A stretch of DNA of 64,000 nucleotides from CAVZVZ01 sp963778895 (lineage in GTDB: Bacteria; Actinomycetota; Acidimicrobiia; Acidimicrobiales; Acidimicrobilacustridaceae), in contig CAVZVZ010000002.1 in NCBI GenBank assembly GCA_963778895.1, forward strand, positions 62,001 through 126,000, given 5' to 3'. This document shows, in pieces, positions 57,320 to 64,000 of this stretch. A program made the translations under genes and the position numbers. Position 1 is the stretch's first letter. The number at the start of each line of letters is the position of its first letter. The notes under the pieces were generated by a model, which was not told the DNA's origin, did not search any database, and saw nothing but the letters and a program-made list of their open reading frames with translations.

Positions 57320-57902
57320 CGATCGCGCTCGGGGTCGGTGACCTCGACATCGGTGAAGCCGCGCGGCTGGACGTCGCCGTCGAAGTCGATGAACGCCCAG
57401 CCGACGCCGTCGTGGTTGCCGCCGTAGACCGGGTCGCCGTACATGCCTTCGCACGCGTGGCTGTAGAGCAGCGCCTTGAAGTCGGCGCTCCGGTCGAGCC
57501 GGGCGTCCTGTTCCTCGGCCGGCGAGGCCGGCGAAGTCGGCGCCGAGCGCGGCGAGGCCGTCGCGATAGTGCTCCTGCCAGCCGATCGACCGGCCCGTTG
57601 AACTCGCGCTCGGGCTGGCCGCGGGATCCCTCGATGCGCGTCCGCCACGCGAGCTCGTCGAGTGGGGCCAAGCGGCATCGAAGTGCGTCGAAGCCGGCGT
57701 CGCCGCCGTGGCGTCCCGAGAACGGACCGCCGGCCCAGATCCGCGGCGGATCGAACGTGAACGCGCCGAGCAGACCGTCGATGTAGTCGGCGACGTGCGC
57801 CGCGGCCGCGCCGGGTGCACCGAGTTCCGGGTCGGGCGGCAGCAACCGTTCACACGCGGCCGCGAGCGTTGCGAACTCCTCGACGGAGAGGAATGCGGGC
57901 AC
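57316..57902 (-). CDS. Gluconate 2-dehydrogenase subunit 3-like protein, frame-broken
   Basis: The GTG at 57902, one base after the hydantoinase A stop, gives PAFLSVEEFATLAAACERLL and the conserved PPDPELGAPGAAAAHVADYI. Extra bases near 57590 and 57530 shift through RSIGWQEHYRDGLAALGADF to the C-terminal motif EGMYGDPVYGGNHDGVGWAF and PRGFTDVEV. About 195 residues. The G-M-Y-G-x-P-x-Y-GGN signature is diagnostic of the family, which partners GMC-type flavoproteins. No Tat signal is obvious at this start. Confidence 0.85.
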
Positions 57903-57903
57903 G

Positions 57904-59987
57904 TCAGGACGTGGGTACGAGCTCGTAGCTGAGGTGCTCCGCCAGACGGCACTCCATCCCGGGCGGCACGACCACGACCGTGAACGGTTCCTCGATCAAG
58001 GCGGGACCGAGCACGACCGCACCCACACCGAGGAGCGGCCCGTCGAACACCGGTGTGTCGACGAACTCGACGCCGAAGTAGACGGGGCGTGATGCCCTTG
58101 CGGGCCTGCGCGATGTCGGTGACCCCACCCGGCTCGCCGAGGTGGTCGGGTTTGGGAGTGGACCCTCGGGCGTCGAGACGGACGCCGCGCACGATCGGCT
58201 GCTGGTTGCGGAACGCGAACCCGCGGTCGCTCTCGTGCTGGTCGTGGAAGCGCTCGGCCAGATCGAGCAGGCGTCGCGTCGGTCAGATCGGTGCCTTCCG
58301 GCACCGGCACGCTCATGTCGAAGTTCTGGCCCGGATACGCCATCTGCACGAACAGCTCGGTGCGTACCGCGTCGTCGGCCAGCGCCGCCGGGCGCCAACT
58401 CCTTCGCCGCCTCGTCGGCGACGTCGCGCATCAGGCCGCGCAGCCGTTGCAGGTCGACCTGAGACAAGCGGCACGACGTAGGAGCGCATCAGGTCGACGA
58501 CGTAGTCGGCGACGAGGACACCGAGCGCGGAGAACGCCGGGGCCGTCTTCGGCACGAGGACACGTTCGATGCCGAGCTCGGCGGCGATGGCCCAGGCGTG
58601 CACCGCGCCGTTGCCGCCGTAGGCGATCATCGCCAGCTCCCGCGCGTCGGCCCCGTAGCCGGCGAGCACCTTGCGGGTGGCGTTGGCCATGTTGGCGTTG
58701 ACGATGCGTTCGATGCCCCACGCGGCCTCGACCACGTCGATCCCGAGGGGCGCGCCGACCTCGCGCTCGATGGCGTCGCGGGCCGCCTCGACATCGAGGC
58801 TCATGCGGCCACCGGCGAAGCCGTCCGCGGGCAGATAGCCGAGCACGGCGTCGGCGTCGGTGACGGTGGGTTGCGTCCCACCTCGCCCGTAGCAAACGGG
58901 CCCGGGCATCGGAGCCCGGCCGACTCGGGGCCGACGAGCAATGCACCTTGGCGTACCCGTGCGATCGACCCGCCGCCGGCGCCGACCGACTGCACGTCGA
59001 CCATCGGCATCCCGATGTAGTAGCGGTAGCGCCAGTTCCAGTCGGTCTTGATCTCGGGCTGGCCCCCGCGCACCAGGCAGAGGTCATAGCTCGTGCCGCC
59101 CATGTCGACGGCCACGAAGTCGGGCGCATCGGCGGCGCCGGCCGCGACGGTGGCACCCATCACGCCGCCCGTCGGCCCGGAGCCGAGCAGGGTCACCGCT
59201 CGTCGCGCGACGTACTCCGGCGGCATGACCCCGCCGGTCGACTGCATGATCAGGAGCTGACCGGCGTAGCCCGCGGCGCGGAGTTGCTCGGCGAGGTTCG
59301 CCACGTAGTGGGCGATGCGGGGTGCCACGTACGCGTTGACCAGCGTCGTCGACACTCGTTCGAACTCGGGTCCTTTGGCCATGACCTCGTGCGAGAGCGA
59401 CACGTGCTGGGCGTCGGGGAACTCCTCACGGATGATCTCGCGGGTACGCAGTTCGTGGTGCGGGGTTGACGTACGAGAACAGATACATGACGGCGATCGA
59501 CTCGCACCCGAGCTGCACGAGCCGGCGCACGGCCTTGCGGACCGCGTCCTCGTCGAGGGCTATCGAGCTCCTCGCCGTCGTAGGCGTGGCGCTGCGGGAT
59601 CGGAAGTCGGGCTCGTCGACGGGCGATGGGCTCGGGCGCCGGATACGACGGATCCCAGATCTGTTCCTTGTGCACCCGCCGCATCTCGATCTCGTCGCGA
59701 TGCCCAGCCGTGGTCAACAGGCCGACGTTCGCCCCGTTCATCTCGATCATCGTGTTGTCGGCGGTGGTCGTGCCGTGGACGACGATCTCGAGTTGCCCAC
59801 AGAACTCGGCCGTGGTGAGCCCGAATCGCTCGGCGAGCTGGGCGATGCCGTTCATCACACCGATCGATTGATCGGCGAGCGTGGTCGGCGTCTTGTCGAG
59901 CACGACCTCGCCCGCGGGTGTGACGCAGATCAGGTCGGTGAACGTGCCGCCGACATCGACACCGACCCGGTAGCCCGCTCCGTTCAC
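57904..59987 (-). CDS. hyuA: Hydantoinase/oxoprolinase family subunit A (HyuA-like), heavily frame-broken
   Basis: The GTG at 59987 overlaps the subunit B stop (GTGA); an ATG nine bases earlier is an alternative. The actin-like N-terminus has YRVGVDVGGTFTDLICVTPA, VVHGTTTADNTMIEMNG and a second ATP-fold segment, FVAVDMGGTSYDLCLVRGG with QSVGAGGGSIARV and PVCYGRGGTQPTVTDAD. The C-terminal part includes IAYGGNGAVHAWAIAAELGI. About 695 residues with seven apparent frame changes. HyuA-type subunits phosphorylate an amide or enol oxygen with ATP while the B subunit hydrolyses or carboxylates it. Acetone carboxylase-like and hydantoinase activities are both possible. Confidence 0.85.
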
Positions 59988-61855
59988 CCTTCCCACTCGG
60001 TCTCGCCGAATGCGGCCGTATCACCGGCCAGAACCTGGGTGCGTCGCTCGGCGCGGAGCTCGTCGGTCGCGTGGTTGTCGATCGCCAGGCTCAGGTCGTC
60101 GAGCGAGCCCGTGAGCACGACGCCGTAGTCGCGCACCGCTCCTTCGATCGACACGTACTCGTCGAGGACGTCGTCGAGTACCGCCTGGGGCTCGCGATCG
60201 AGCGGATCGCCCCAACCGCCGCCGCCGCCGTAGTCGTAGTTGATCTTGTCGCCCGCCGACATCGGCACCCAGTCAGCAGTGTGGGCGACGACGTAGGGGT
60301 CGTCGCTGCCGTACCGGATGGTGAGCCGGTTCGGTGCACCCGACTTGCCGCCGGCGATGCCGGGCATCGGGTACTTCATACCGACGACGTAGGTGTAGAC
60401 CTTGGCGTCGACACAGACCTCTTTGATGTAGTGGCTGCCGCAGAGGCCTCGCCACTGACCCGGCCCCCCCGAATCGATGCGGTAGTCGCGACTCCACTGC
60501 ACGTGCGGGTAGAGGCTCTCGTTGATCTCGGCCGTGGCTTTCCAGAGGTTCCCGAACGCGGCGGCTTGGCAACCCCATGCGTCCATGCCCTTGGCGGCGT
60601 TGCACCACCCGGCGTACACCTCGGCTGAGTGATCGGTGAACGTCTGGCCCGTTCGCGGGTCGAGGCCGACGATGACGGTGGGAATGCCGGTCTTGTACAC
60701 CTGCGGTACCGCCTTGTCGGGCAGCACGTGTTGCATCGCCAGCGCGATCACTTCGCCGACCTCGGCGCCGGGATGGTGCGTGCCCGCGCTCACCGGCTTG
60801 CCCGGGGTGGGGTTCAGCACACACCCTTGCGGAACCACGAGCTTGATCGACTCGAAGAAGCCTTCGTTCTTCGGGATCTCAGGGTCCATCATGGCGGCGA
60901 TCTGTCCGACCGTGTACCCGCGGGTGTTCCCGAAGGTCGACCACGCCTGTAGTTCCTGTCGGCTGTCGGTGCCGGTGAAGTCGATGGTCAGATCGTCGCC
61001 CGTCACGGTCACCTTCACGTGCAAGTGCACGTCGGGGTTACCGAGGGGATCATGGTCGACGAAGCAGTCCGCTTCGTAGGAACCATCGGGCCAGTTCTGT
61101 ACCTCTTCACCGAAGCGACTGGACGCGTAGTCGATCATGTAGTCGACGGATTCTTCGACGGTGTCGGCGCCCCATCGATCGAGCAGCTCGCCCAAGCGCT
61201 TCGCCGCGAGCTGCGCGGCGCCGATCTGAGCTCGCAAGTCTCCGATGTAGTCGGGCAGCCGATTGTTCGCCTGGAGCGCGTACAAGATGTCGCGACGCTC
61301 GCGGCCCTCGTCGACCACCTTCACCACGGGCCAGCGCACGCCTTCGCCCCAGAGATCGTTTGCCGTGACGTTGTAACCACCGGGCACGGCGCCGCCGGTA
61401 TCGCCGTGGTGGCACTGGATCGACGCGATGAGCACCATGCGACGCGTACCCGGATGGCTCGGGTCGTCGGTGAAGATCGGTGCGAAGACGTTGTAGTCCG
61501 GCAGGTGGCCACCGCCGTGGTACGGATCGTTCGCGGCGAACACGTCGCCTTCGCGGAACTCCTCGACCCCGAGGAAGTCGAGGGCGAAGCGCACCGGCAG
61601 GGTCGAGGTGAGCATGAACTGCGGGATGCCGACCGACAGGGCGGCGAGGCGGCCGCGGGCATCGAGGATGGTGGCGTTGCGCTCGTTGCTCTGGTTCAGG
61701 ATGGGGGTGGTCGCGGTCCGAGAGACGTAGGTGGCCATCTCGAAGCAGACGGTCTCCATGTAGTCGCGGATGACCTCGGCCGTCACCGGGTCGACGGTCG
61801 GGTTGTCAGCCAGGCGTCCACGGCTGCCGGCCAGTTGCACCAGGTCGACGTGCAT
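59984..61855 (-). CDS. hyuB: Hydantoinase/oxoprolinase family subunit B (HyuB-like)
   Basis: The intact protein has 623 residues. The N-terminal VTAEVIRDYMETVCFEMATY, then FAANDPYHGGGHLPDYNVFA (metal-site region), IQCHHGDTGGAVPGGYNVTA and the C-terminal DSGGPGQWRGLCGSHYIKEV and NYDYGGGGGWGDPLDREP are hallmark HyuB motifs. HAGDTGG-type His residues bind the metal. It is the first gene of a five-gene reverse operon (hyuB, hyuA, subunit 3, GMC, DUF7144). Operator 61946-61961 lies 91 bases upstream. The combination with an oxidoreductase suggests ATP-dependent opening of a lactam, lactone or ketone after oxidation. Confidence 0.93.
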   Translation of the reverse strand: MHVDLVQLAGSRGRLADNPTVDPVTAEVIRDYMETVCFEMATYVSRTATTPILNQSNERNATILDARGRLAALSVGIPQFMLTSTLPVRFALDFLGVEEFREGDVFAANDPYHGGGHLPDYNVFAPIFTDDPSHPGTRRMVLIASIQCHHGDTGGAVPGGYNVTANDLWGEGVRWPVVKVVDEGRERRDILYALQANNRLPDYIGDLRAQIGAAQLAAKRLGELLDRWGADTVEESVDYMIDYASSRFGEEVQNWPDGSYEADCFVDHDPLGNPDVHLHVKVTVTGDDLTIDFTGTDSRQELQAWSTFGNTRGYTVGQIAAMMDPEIPKNEGFFESIKLVVPQGCVLNPTPGKPVSAGTHHPGAEVGEVIALAMQHVLPDKAVPQVYKTGIPTVIVGLDPRTGQTFTDHSAEVYAGWCNAAKGMDAWGCQAAAFGNLWKATAEINESLYPHVQWSRDYRIDSGGPGQWRGLCGSHYIKEVCVDAKVYTYVVGMKYPMPGIAGGKSGAPNRLTIRYGSDDPYVVAHTADWVPMSAGDKINYDYGGGGGWGDPLDREPQAVLDDVLDEYVSIEGAVRDYGVVLTGSLDDLSLAIDNHATDELRAERRTQVLAGDTAAFGETEWEG

Positions 61856-61945
61856 GTGAGGACCCCCTTTGCGCTCGACACGATCAGCGCGGCCAGCGTT
61901 GCACTTGATGGGCTGTCCGGGCCTGGTGTTGAGCTTGCCACGAAC

Positions 61946-61961
61946 CTGACGTCCGTGTCAG
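61946..61961. promoter_or_regulatory. 16-bp TetR-type operator upstream of the hyuB operon
   Basis: The site CTGACGTCCGTGTCAG has perfect 5-base arms and fully matches TGACRYCCGTGTCA. It is 91 bases upstream of hyuB on the reverse strand. Confidence 0.65.
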
Positions 61962-62004
61962 CAAAGTCTACTACCCAGGCCCTCTGGTCCTACCCTCCGG
62001 TGCC

Positions 62005-62203
62005 GTGTTCGCGGCGACGGTGTTGGCCCTCGTCGGCGGTCACGGTGTCGGGGGTCAGCGCTGGCCCGATGTTGCGCGAATCGTCCATCGTTCTCGGTGC
62101 GCTGGCCGGCTGGCTGCTCCTGAAGGAGCACCTCGGTCGACATCGCGTGATCTCATCGGTGGTGATCGCCACCGGAATGGTCCTACTCATCGTGTGGCAG
62201 TGA
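62005..62203 (+). pseudogene. Remnant of an EamA/DMT-type transporter (C-terminal two helices only)
   Basis: Only about 65 residues are present: VFAATVLALVGG, then, after one extra base near 62040, VTVSGVSAGPMLRESSIVLG, LAGWLLLKEHLGRHRVISSV and VIATGMVLLIVWQ. This is the last helix pair of a drug/metabolite transporter, where the LKE motif follows a helix end as in the EamA repeat. There is no N-terminal part upstream, because the 150-base gap to hyuB holds the operator instead. It looks like a truncated leftover of a rearrangement at this junction. Expression is doubtful. Confidence 0.55.
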
Positions 62204-62206
62204 GGG

Positions 62207-62869
62207 TCAGTCCTTGCCCCACATCTCGCCGCGGATGAATTCGTAGACGTTGCCGAAGTTGGCGTTGACCTTGTCCGGGATCGGGATCGGGCGCCCCAGT
62301 GCACGGGCGCCCCAGACGATCTCGGCGGTGCGCTCGACGACCAGCGACGCGTGGAGCGCGTCGTCGGGTGACTTGCCGATGCAGACGAGGCCGTGGTTGG
62401 CCATCAACGCCGCCGAGCGGTCGGCCAGCTTCGAGGCCACCTCGTCACCGAGCTCGTCGGTGCCCGTGGTCTTGTAGTCGCAGATGGGGATCTCACCACC
62501 GATGTAGACGACGACCTCTTCGATCACGGCGGGAATCGGCTCGTGCACCAGTGCGAACATCGACGCGTGTGGTGCGTGGGAATGGATGACACCGCCGACC
62601 TCGGGGTAGCGCTGATAGCACGAGAGGTGCAGCGCCTTCTCGGTGGACGGGCTGCCACCCCCGCCGACCTTGTTGCCCTCGAGATCGACGATGACGAGAT
62701 CGTCGAGAGTCATCCCTTCGTAGGGGAGCGACGACGGGGTCATGCACACGGTGCCGTCCGGCATCTTTCCCGAGATGTTGCCCGCCGTGCCGACGACCAG
62801 TCCCGACTGGTGCACCTTCTTGGCGGTGGCGAGCACCTCCGCCTTCACTTCGTCGGCTGTCGCGGTCAT
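62207..62869 (-). CDS. Class II aldolase/adducin family protein (L-fuculose-phosphate aldolase-like)
   Basis: The protein has 220 residues. GLVVGTAGNISGKMPDGTVC is the substrate-binding loop, MTPSSLPYEGMTLDDLVIVD follows, and STEKALHLSCYQRYPEVGGV contains the catalytic acid (E). IHSHAPHASMFALV supplies two zinc His ligands and LMANHGLVCIGKSPDDALHA the third. It should cleave a hydroxy-phosphate or decarboxylate a beta-hydroxy-keto acid. Its ATG overlaps the stop of the 2-hydroxyacid dehydrogenase upstream, so the two form one transcript. Confidence 0.9.
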   Translation of the reverse strand: MTATADEVKAEVLATAKKVHQSGLVVGTAGNISGKMPDGTVCMTPSSLPYEGMTLDDLVIVDLEGNKVGGGGSPSTEKALHLSCYQRYPEVGGVIHSHAPHASMFALVHEPIPAVIEEVVVYIGGEIPICDYKTTGTDELGDEVASKLADRSAALMANHGLVCIGKSPDDALHASLVVERTAEIVWGARALGRPIPIPDKVNANFGNVYEFIRGEMWGKD

Positions 62870-63843
62870 GTGAGTACCTCCGGGTTCGCGCAGTGCAACG
62901 GCTTCTCGCCGGTCACCAAACGAGCCAAGTCATCGGCGATGAGCCTCGTGTGGTTCGCCTCGGTGTCGTACGTGGCGCCACCGATGTGCGGTGTGAGCAC
63001 CACGTTGGTCATCGAGAGGAGCGGATGGTCGGGCGGGAGCATCTCGCCCTCGAAATGGTCGAGGCCCGCACCGGAGAGCTTGGCCGACTGCAATGCGCCA
63101 GTGAGCGCATCGAGATCGTGCAAGGCGGCGCGAGCGGAGTTCACGTAGATCGCACCGTCGCGCATGCGATCGAACTGATCGGCGCCGATCATGCCCATCG
63201 TCTCGATCGTGGGCGGCGCGTGCATGGACACCACGTCCGCCTCGGCCAACAAAGCGTCGAGCGAGTCGTGCGTGGCCTCGGGACTGTACGGATCGAACGA
63301 GATGACCCGCATGCCGATGCCCTCGAGTCGCCACTTGGTGGCGCGGCCCACGGCTCCCAAGCCGACGAGCCCGGCCGTGCGGCCCGCGAGCTGCCAGGCG
63401 CGGAACCGTTGATAGGGGATCGTTCCGTCCTTGAACACGGCGCCCTCGCGTACGTCGGCGTCGGCCGGCAGAACGTGTCGGTTCACCGCGAGCAGGAGCG
63501 CGAGGGCGAGCTCGGCGACGCCGTCGGCATTGCGGCCGGGCGCGTGCAGAACCGGGATGCCCTTCGCGGTCGCGCCGGCCACGTCGACGTTGCTCGGATC
63601 GCCGCGCGTCGAACAGATCGCTCGCAAGGGCAGGTCGAGCACTGGCCCTTTGCACGAGTCGGCTTCACAGATCACGACGTCGGCCTCGAGGGCTTGGATC
63701 TTCTCGGCGAGCTGGATCTCGCCGAGAATCGTCATCGGGTCGGTGGGACCGGTGATCCAAGGCTCCTGCACGAGCGTCCCGAGCTCTTCGAGCGTGGTGA
63801 CGCCCTCGCCGCGCAAGGGTGCGGTGGCGAAGATTCGTAGCAC
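62866..63843 (-). CDS. D-isomer-specific 2-hydroxyacid dehydrogenase
   Basis: I chose GTG 63843 (LRIFATAPLRGEGVTTLEEL), preceded by GAGGAAG; a longer ATG frame would start inside the operator. The product has 325 residues. The NAD motif is AGLVGLGAVGRATKWRLEGI, the phosphoglycerate-dehydrogenase-type DPYSPEATHD follows, and INVNSARAALHDLDALTGAL carries the conserved Arg, with an Asp/Glu and then LTPHIGGATYDTEANH with the catalytic His. It should interconvert a 2-hydroxy and a 2-keto acid, which fits the coupled aldolase. The divergent promoter with ETF contains the 16-bp operator. Confidence 0.9.
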   Translation of the reverse strand: MLRIFATAPLRGEGVTTLEELGTLVQEPWITGPTDPMTILGEIQLAEKIQALEADVVICEADSCKGPVLDLPLRAICSTRGDPSNVDVAGATAKGIPVLHAPGRNADGVAELALALLLAVNRHVLPADADVREGAVFKDGTIPYQRFRAWQLAGRTAGLVGLGAVGRATKWRLEGIGMRVISFDPYSPEATHDSLDALLAEADVVSMHAPPTIETMGMIGADQFDRMRDGAIYVNSARAALHDLDALTGALQSAKLSGAGLDHFEGEMLPPDHPLLSMTNVVLTPHIGGATYDTEANHTRLIADDLARLVTGEKPLHCANPEVLT

Positions 63844-63908
63844 GGGCACTTCCTCACGTTGGCCTGATGGTCGGGACCGGAGCGACGGCACCGTATCGTC
63901 GCAGATTC

Positions 63909-63924
63909 CTGACACGGATGTCAT
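63909..63924. promoter_or_regulatory. 16-bp TetR-type operator in the dehydrogenase/ETF divergent promoter
   Basis: On the reverse strand the site reads ATGACATCCGTGTCAG, matching TGACRYCCGTGTCA. It lies between the reverse-strand dehydrogenase (start 63843) and the forward ETF gene (start 63954), so one site could regulate both. Confidence 0.58.
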
Positions 63925-63953
63925 GTTTCGACGTGTCTGCGATACTGCCGCTC

Positions 63954-64000
63954 GTGCGTGTCGCGGCCCTCGTCAAGCAGATACCCGGAGTTCGAGCACA
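63954..64000 (+). CDS. etfB: Electron transfer flavoprotein beta subunit, first residues only (3' end outside window)
   Basis: The GTG at 63954 begins RVAALVKQIP, the classic start of ETF beta subunits (ALVKQIP-type). The next bases read GVRA in frame but EFEH after dropping one G, and the latter suits actinobacterial ETF beta, so an extra base near 63986 is likely. ETF takes electrons from acyl-CoA dehydrogenases and passes them to ETF:quinone oxidoreductase. Its placement under the 16-bp operator, near FadD17-like/FadE genes, links it to side-chain beta-oxidation. Only 15 codons are visible. Confidence 0.65.
   Translation, partial: MRVAALVKQIPGVRA

Noticed and set aside
1..64000. tRNA genes, CRISPR arrays, insertion sequences, integrases or phage genes
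   Set aside because: I looked for cloverleaf ends, regularly spaced repeats and transposase/integrase motifs and found none that I could support.

Overview
This window is GC-rich, gene-dense DNA of actinobacterial type. GTG starts are frequent, ATGA/GTGA stop-start overlaps are common, and the gene content is dominated by actinobacterial lipid and steroid catabolism: acyl-CoA synthetases, P450s, LLM flavin oxidoreductases, SDRs, WS/DGATs and DUF222-HNH. The genus cannot be fixed from sequence alone. My inference is an Acidimicrobiia-like or other environmental actinobacterium. I saw no rRNA, tRNA, CRISPR array, transposase or integrase, and no gene-free gap longer than about 180 bases.

Layout. 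(a) 0-7 kb: end of a membrane protein, an orphan reverse-strand gene, then a forward operon of amidohydrolase, aldehyde dehydrogenase, Zn alcohol dehydrogenase, cyclase-fold hydrolase, cupin and GNAT. (b) 7-13.7 kb: acyl-CoA synthetase, a divergent pair (His-rich membrane protein / DUF305 protein), then an SDR and a degenerate thiamine-diphosphate-fold protein. (c) 13.7-22.8 kb: LLM oxidoreductase, FadD-type ligase, WS/DGAT and alpha/beta hydrolase; then a CYP125-like P450, a second LLM enzyme, a SnoaL-like protein and an alpha-methylacyl-CoA racemase. (d) 22.8-29 kb: a branched-chain-amino-acid-type (Liv) ABC transporter with a fused permease. (e) 29-45 kb: SDRs, crotonase, thioesterase, a long charged-helix membrane protein, kinase-like protein, second P450, aldehyde dehydrogenase, FadD19-like ligase, second WS/DGAT, a membrane-anchored esterase and an AbiEi/DUF559 protein bracketed by palindromes. 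(f) 45-64 kb: a second Liv transporter with alcohol dehydrogenase and VOC protein, a TetR regulator divergent from FadD17-like ligase plus acyl-CoA dehydrogenase, a hydantoinase/oxoprolinase A-B plus GMC oxidoreductase operon, a 2-hydroxyacid dehydrogenase plus class II aldolase, and the start of an electron-transfer flavoprotein gene.

Regulation is the most interesting layer. Three operator-like motifs recur in promoters. Six sites match or nearly match the published KstR steroid-regulon consensus TNNAACNNGTTNNA; they precede the CYP125-like, FadD19-like, crotonase, racemase-side and LLM genes. Five 15-bp sites of form CTGAC-N5-RTCAK precede operons in the first 23 kb. Four 16-bp sites sharing TGACRYCCGTGTCA lie in 51-64 kb: at the TetR gene and its divergent ligase, at the second transporter operon, at the hydantoinase/GMC operon, and in the divergent dehydrogenase/ETF gap. 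I infer that the local TetR protein controls this last set as one import-and-oxidation regulon.

Quality warning. By hand I count roughly 55 apparent one-base insertions and about 10 one-base deletions that break otherwise well-conserved genes. They cluster in 14.9-18.9, 29.8-36.5 and 55.6-60 kb, while long stretches elsewhere are clean. Catalytic motifs survive on both sides of the breaks, so I read them mostly as uncorrected sequence errors. Broken genes are therefore annotated over their full inferred span.
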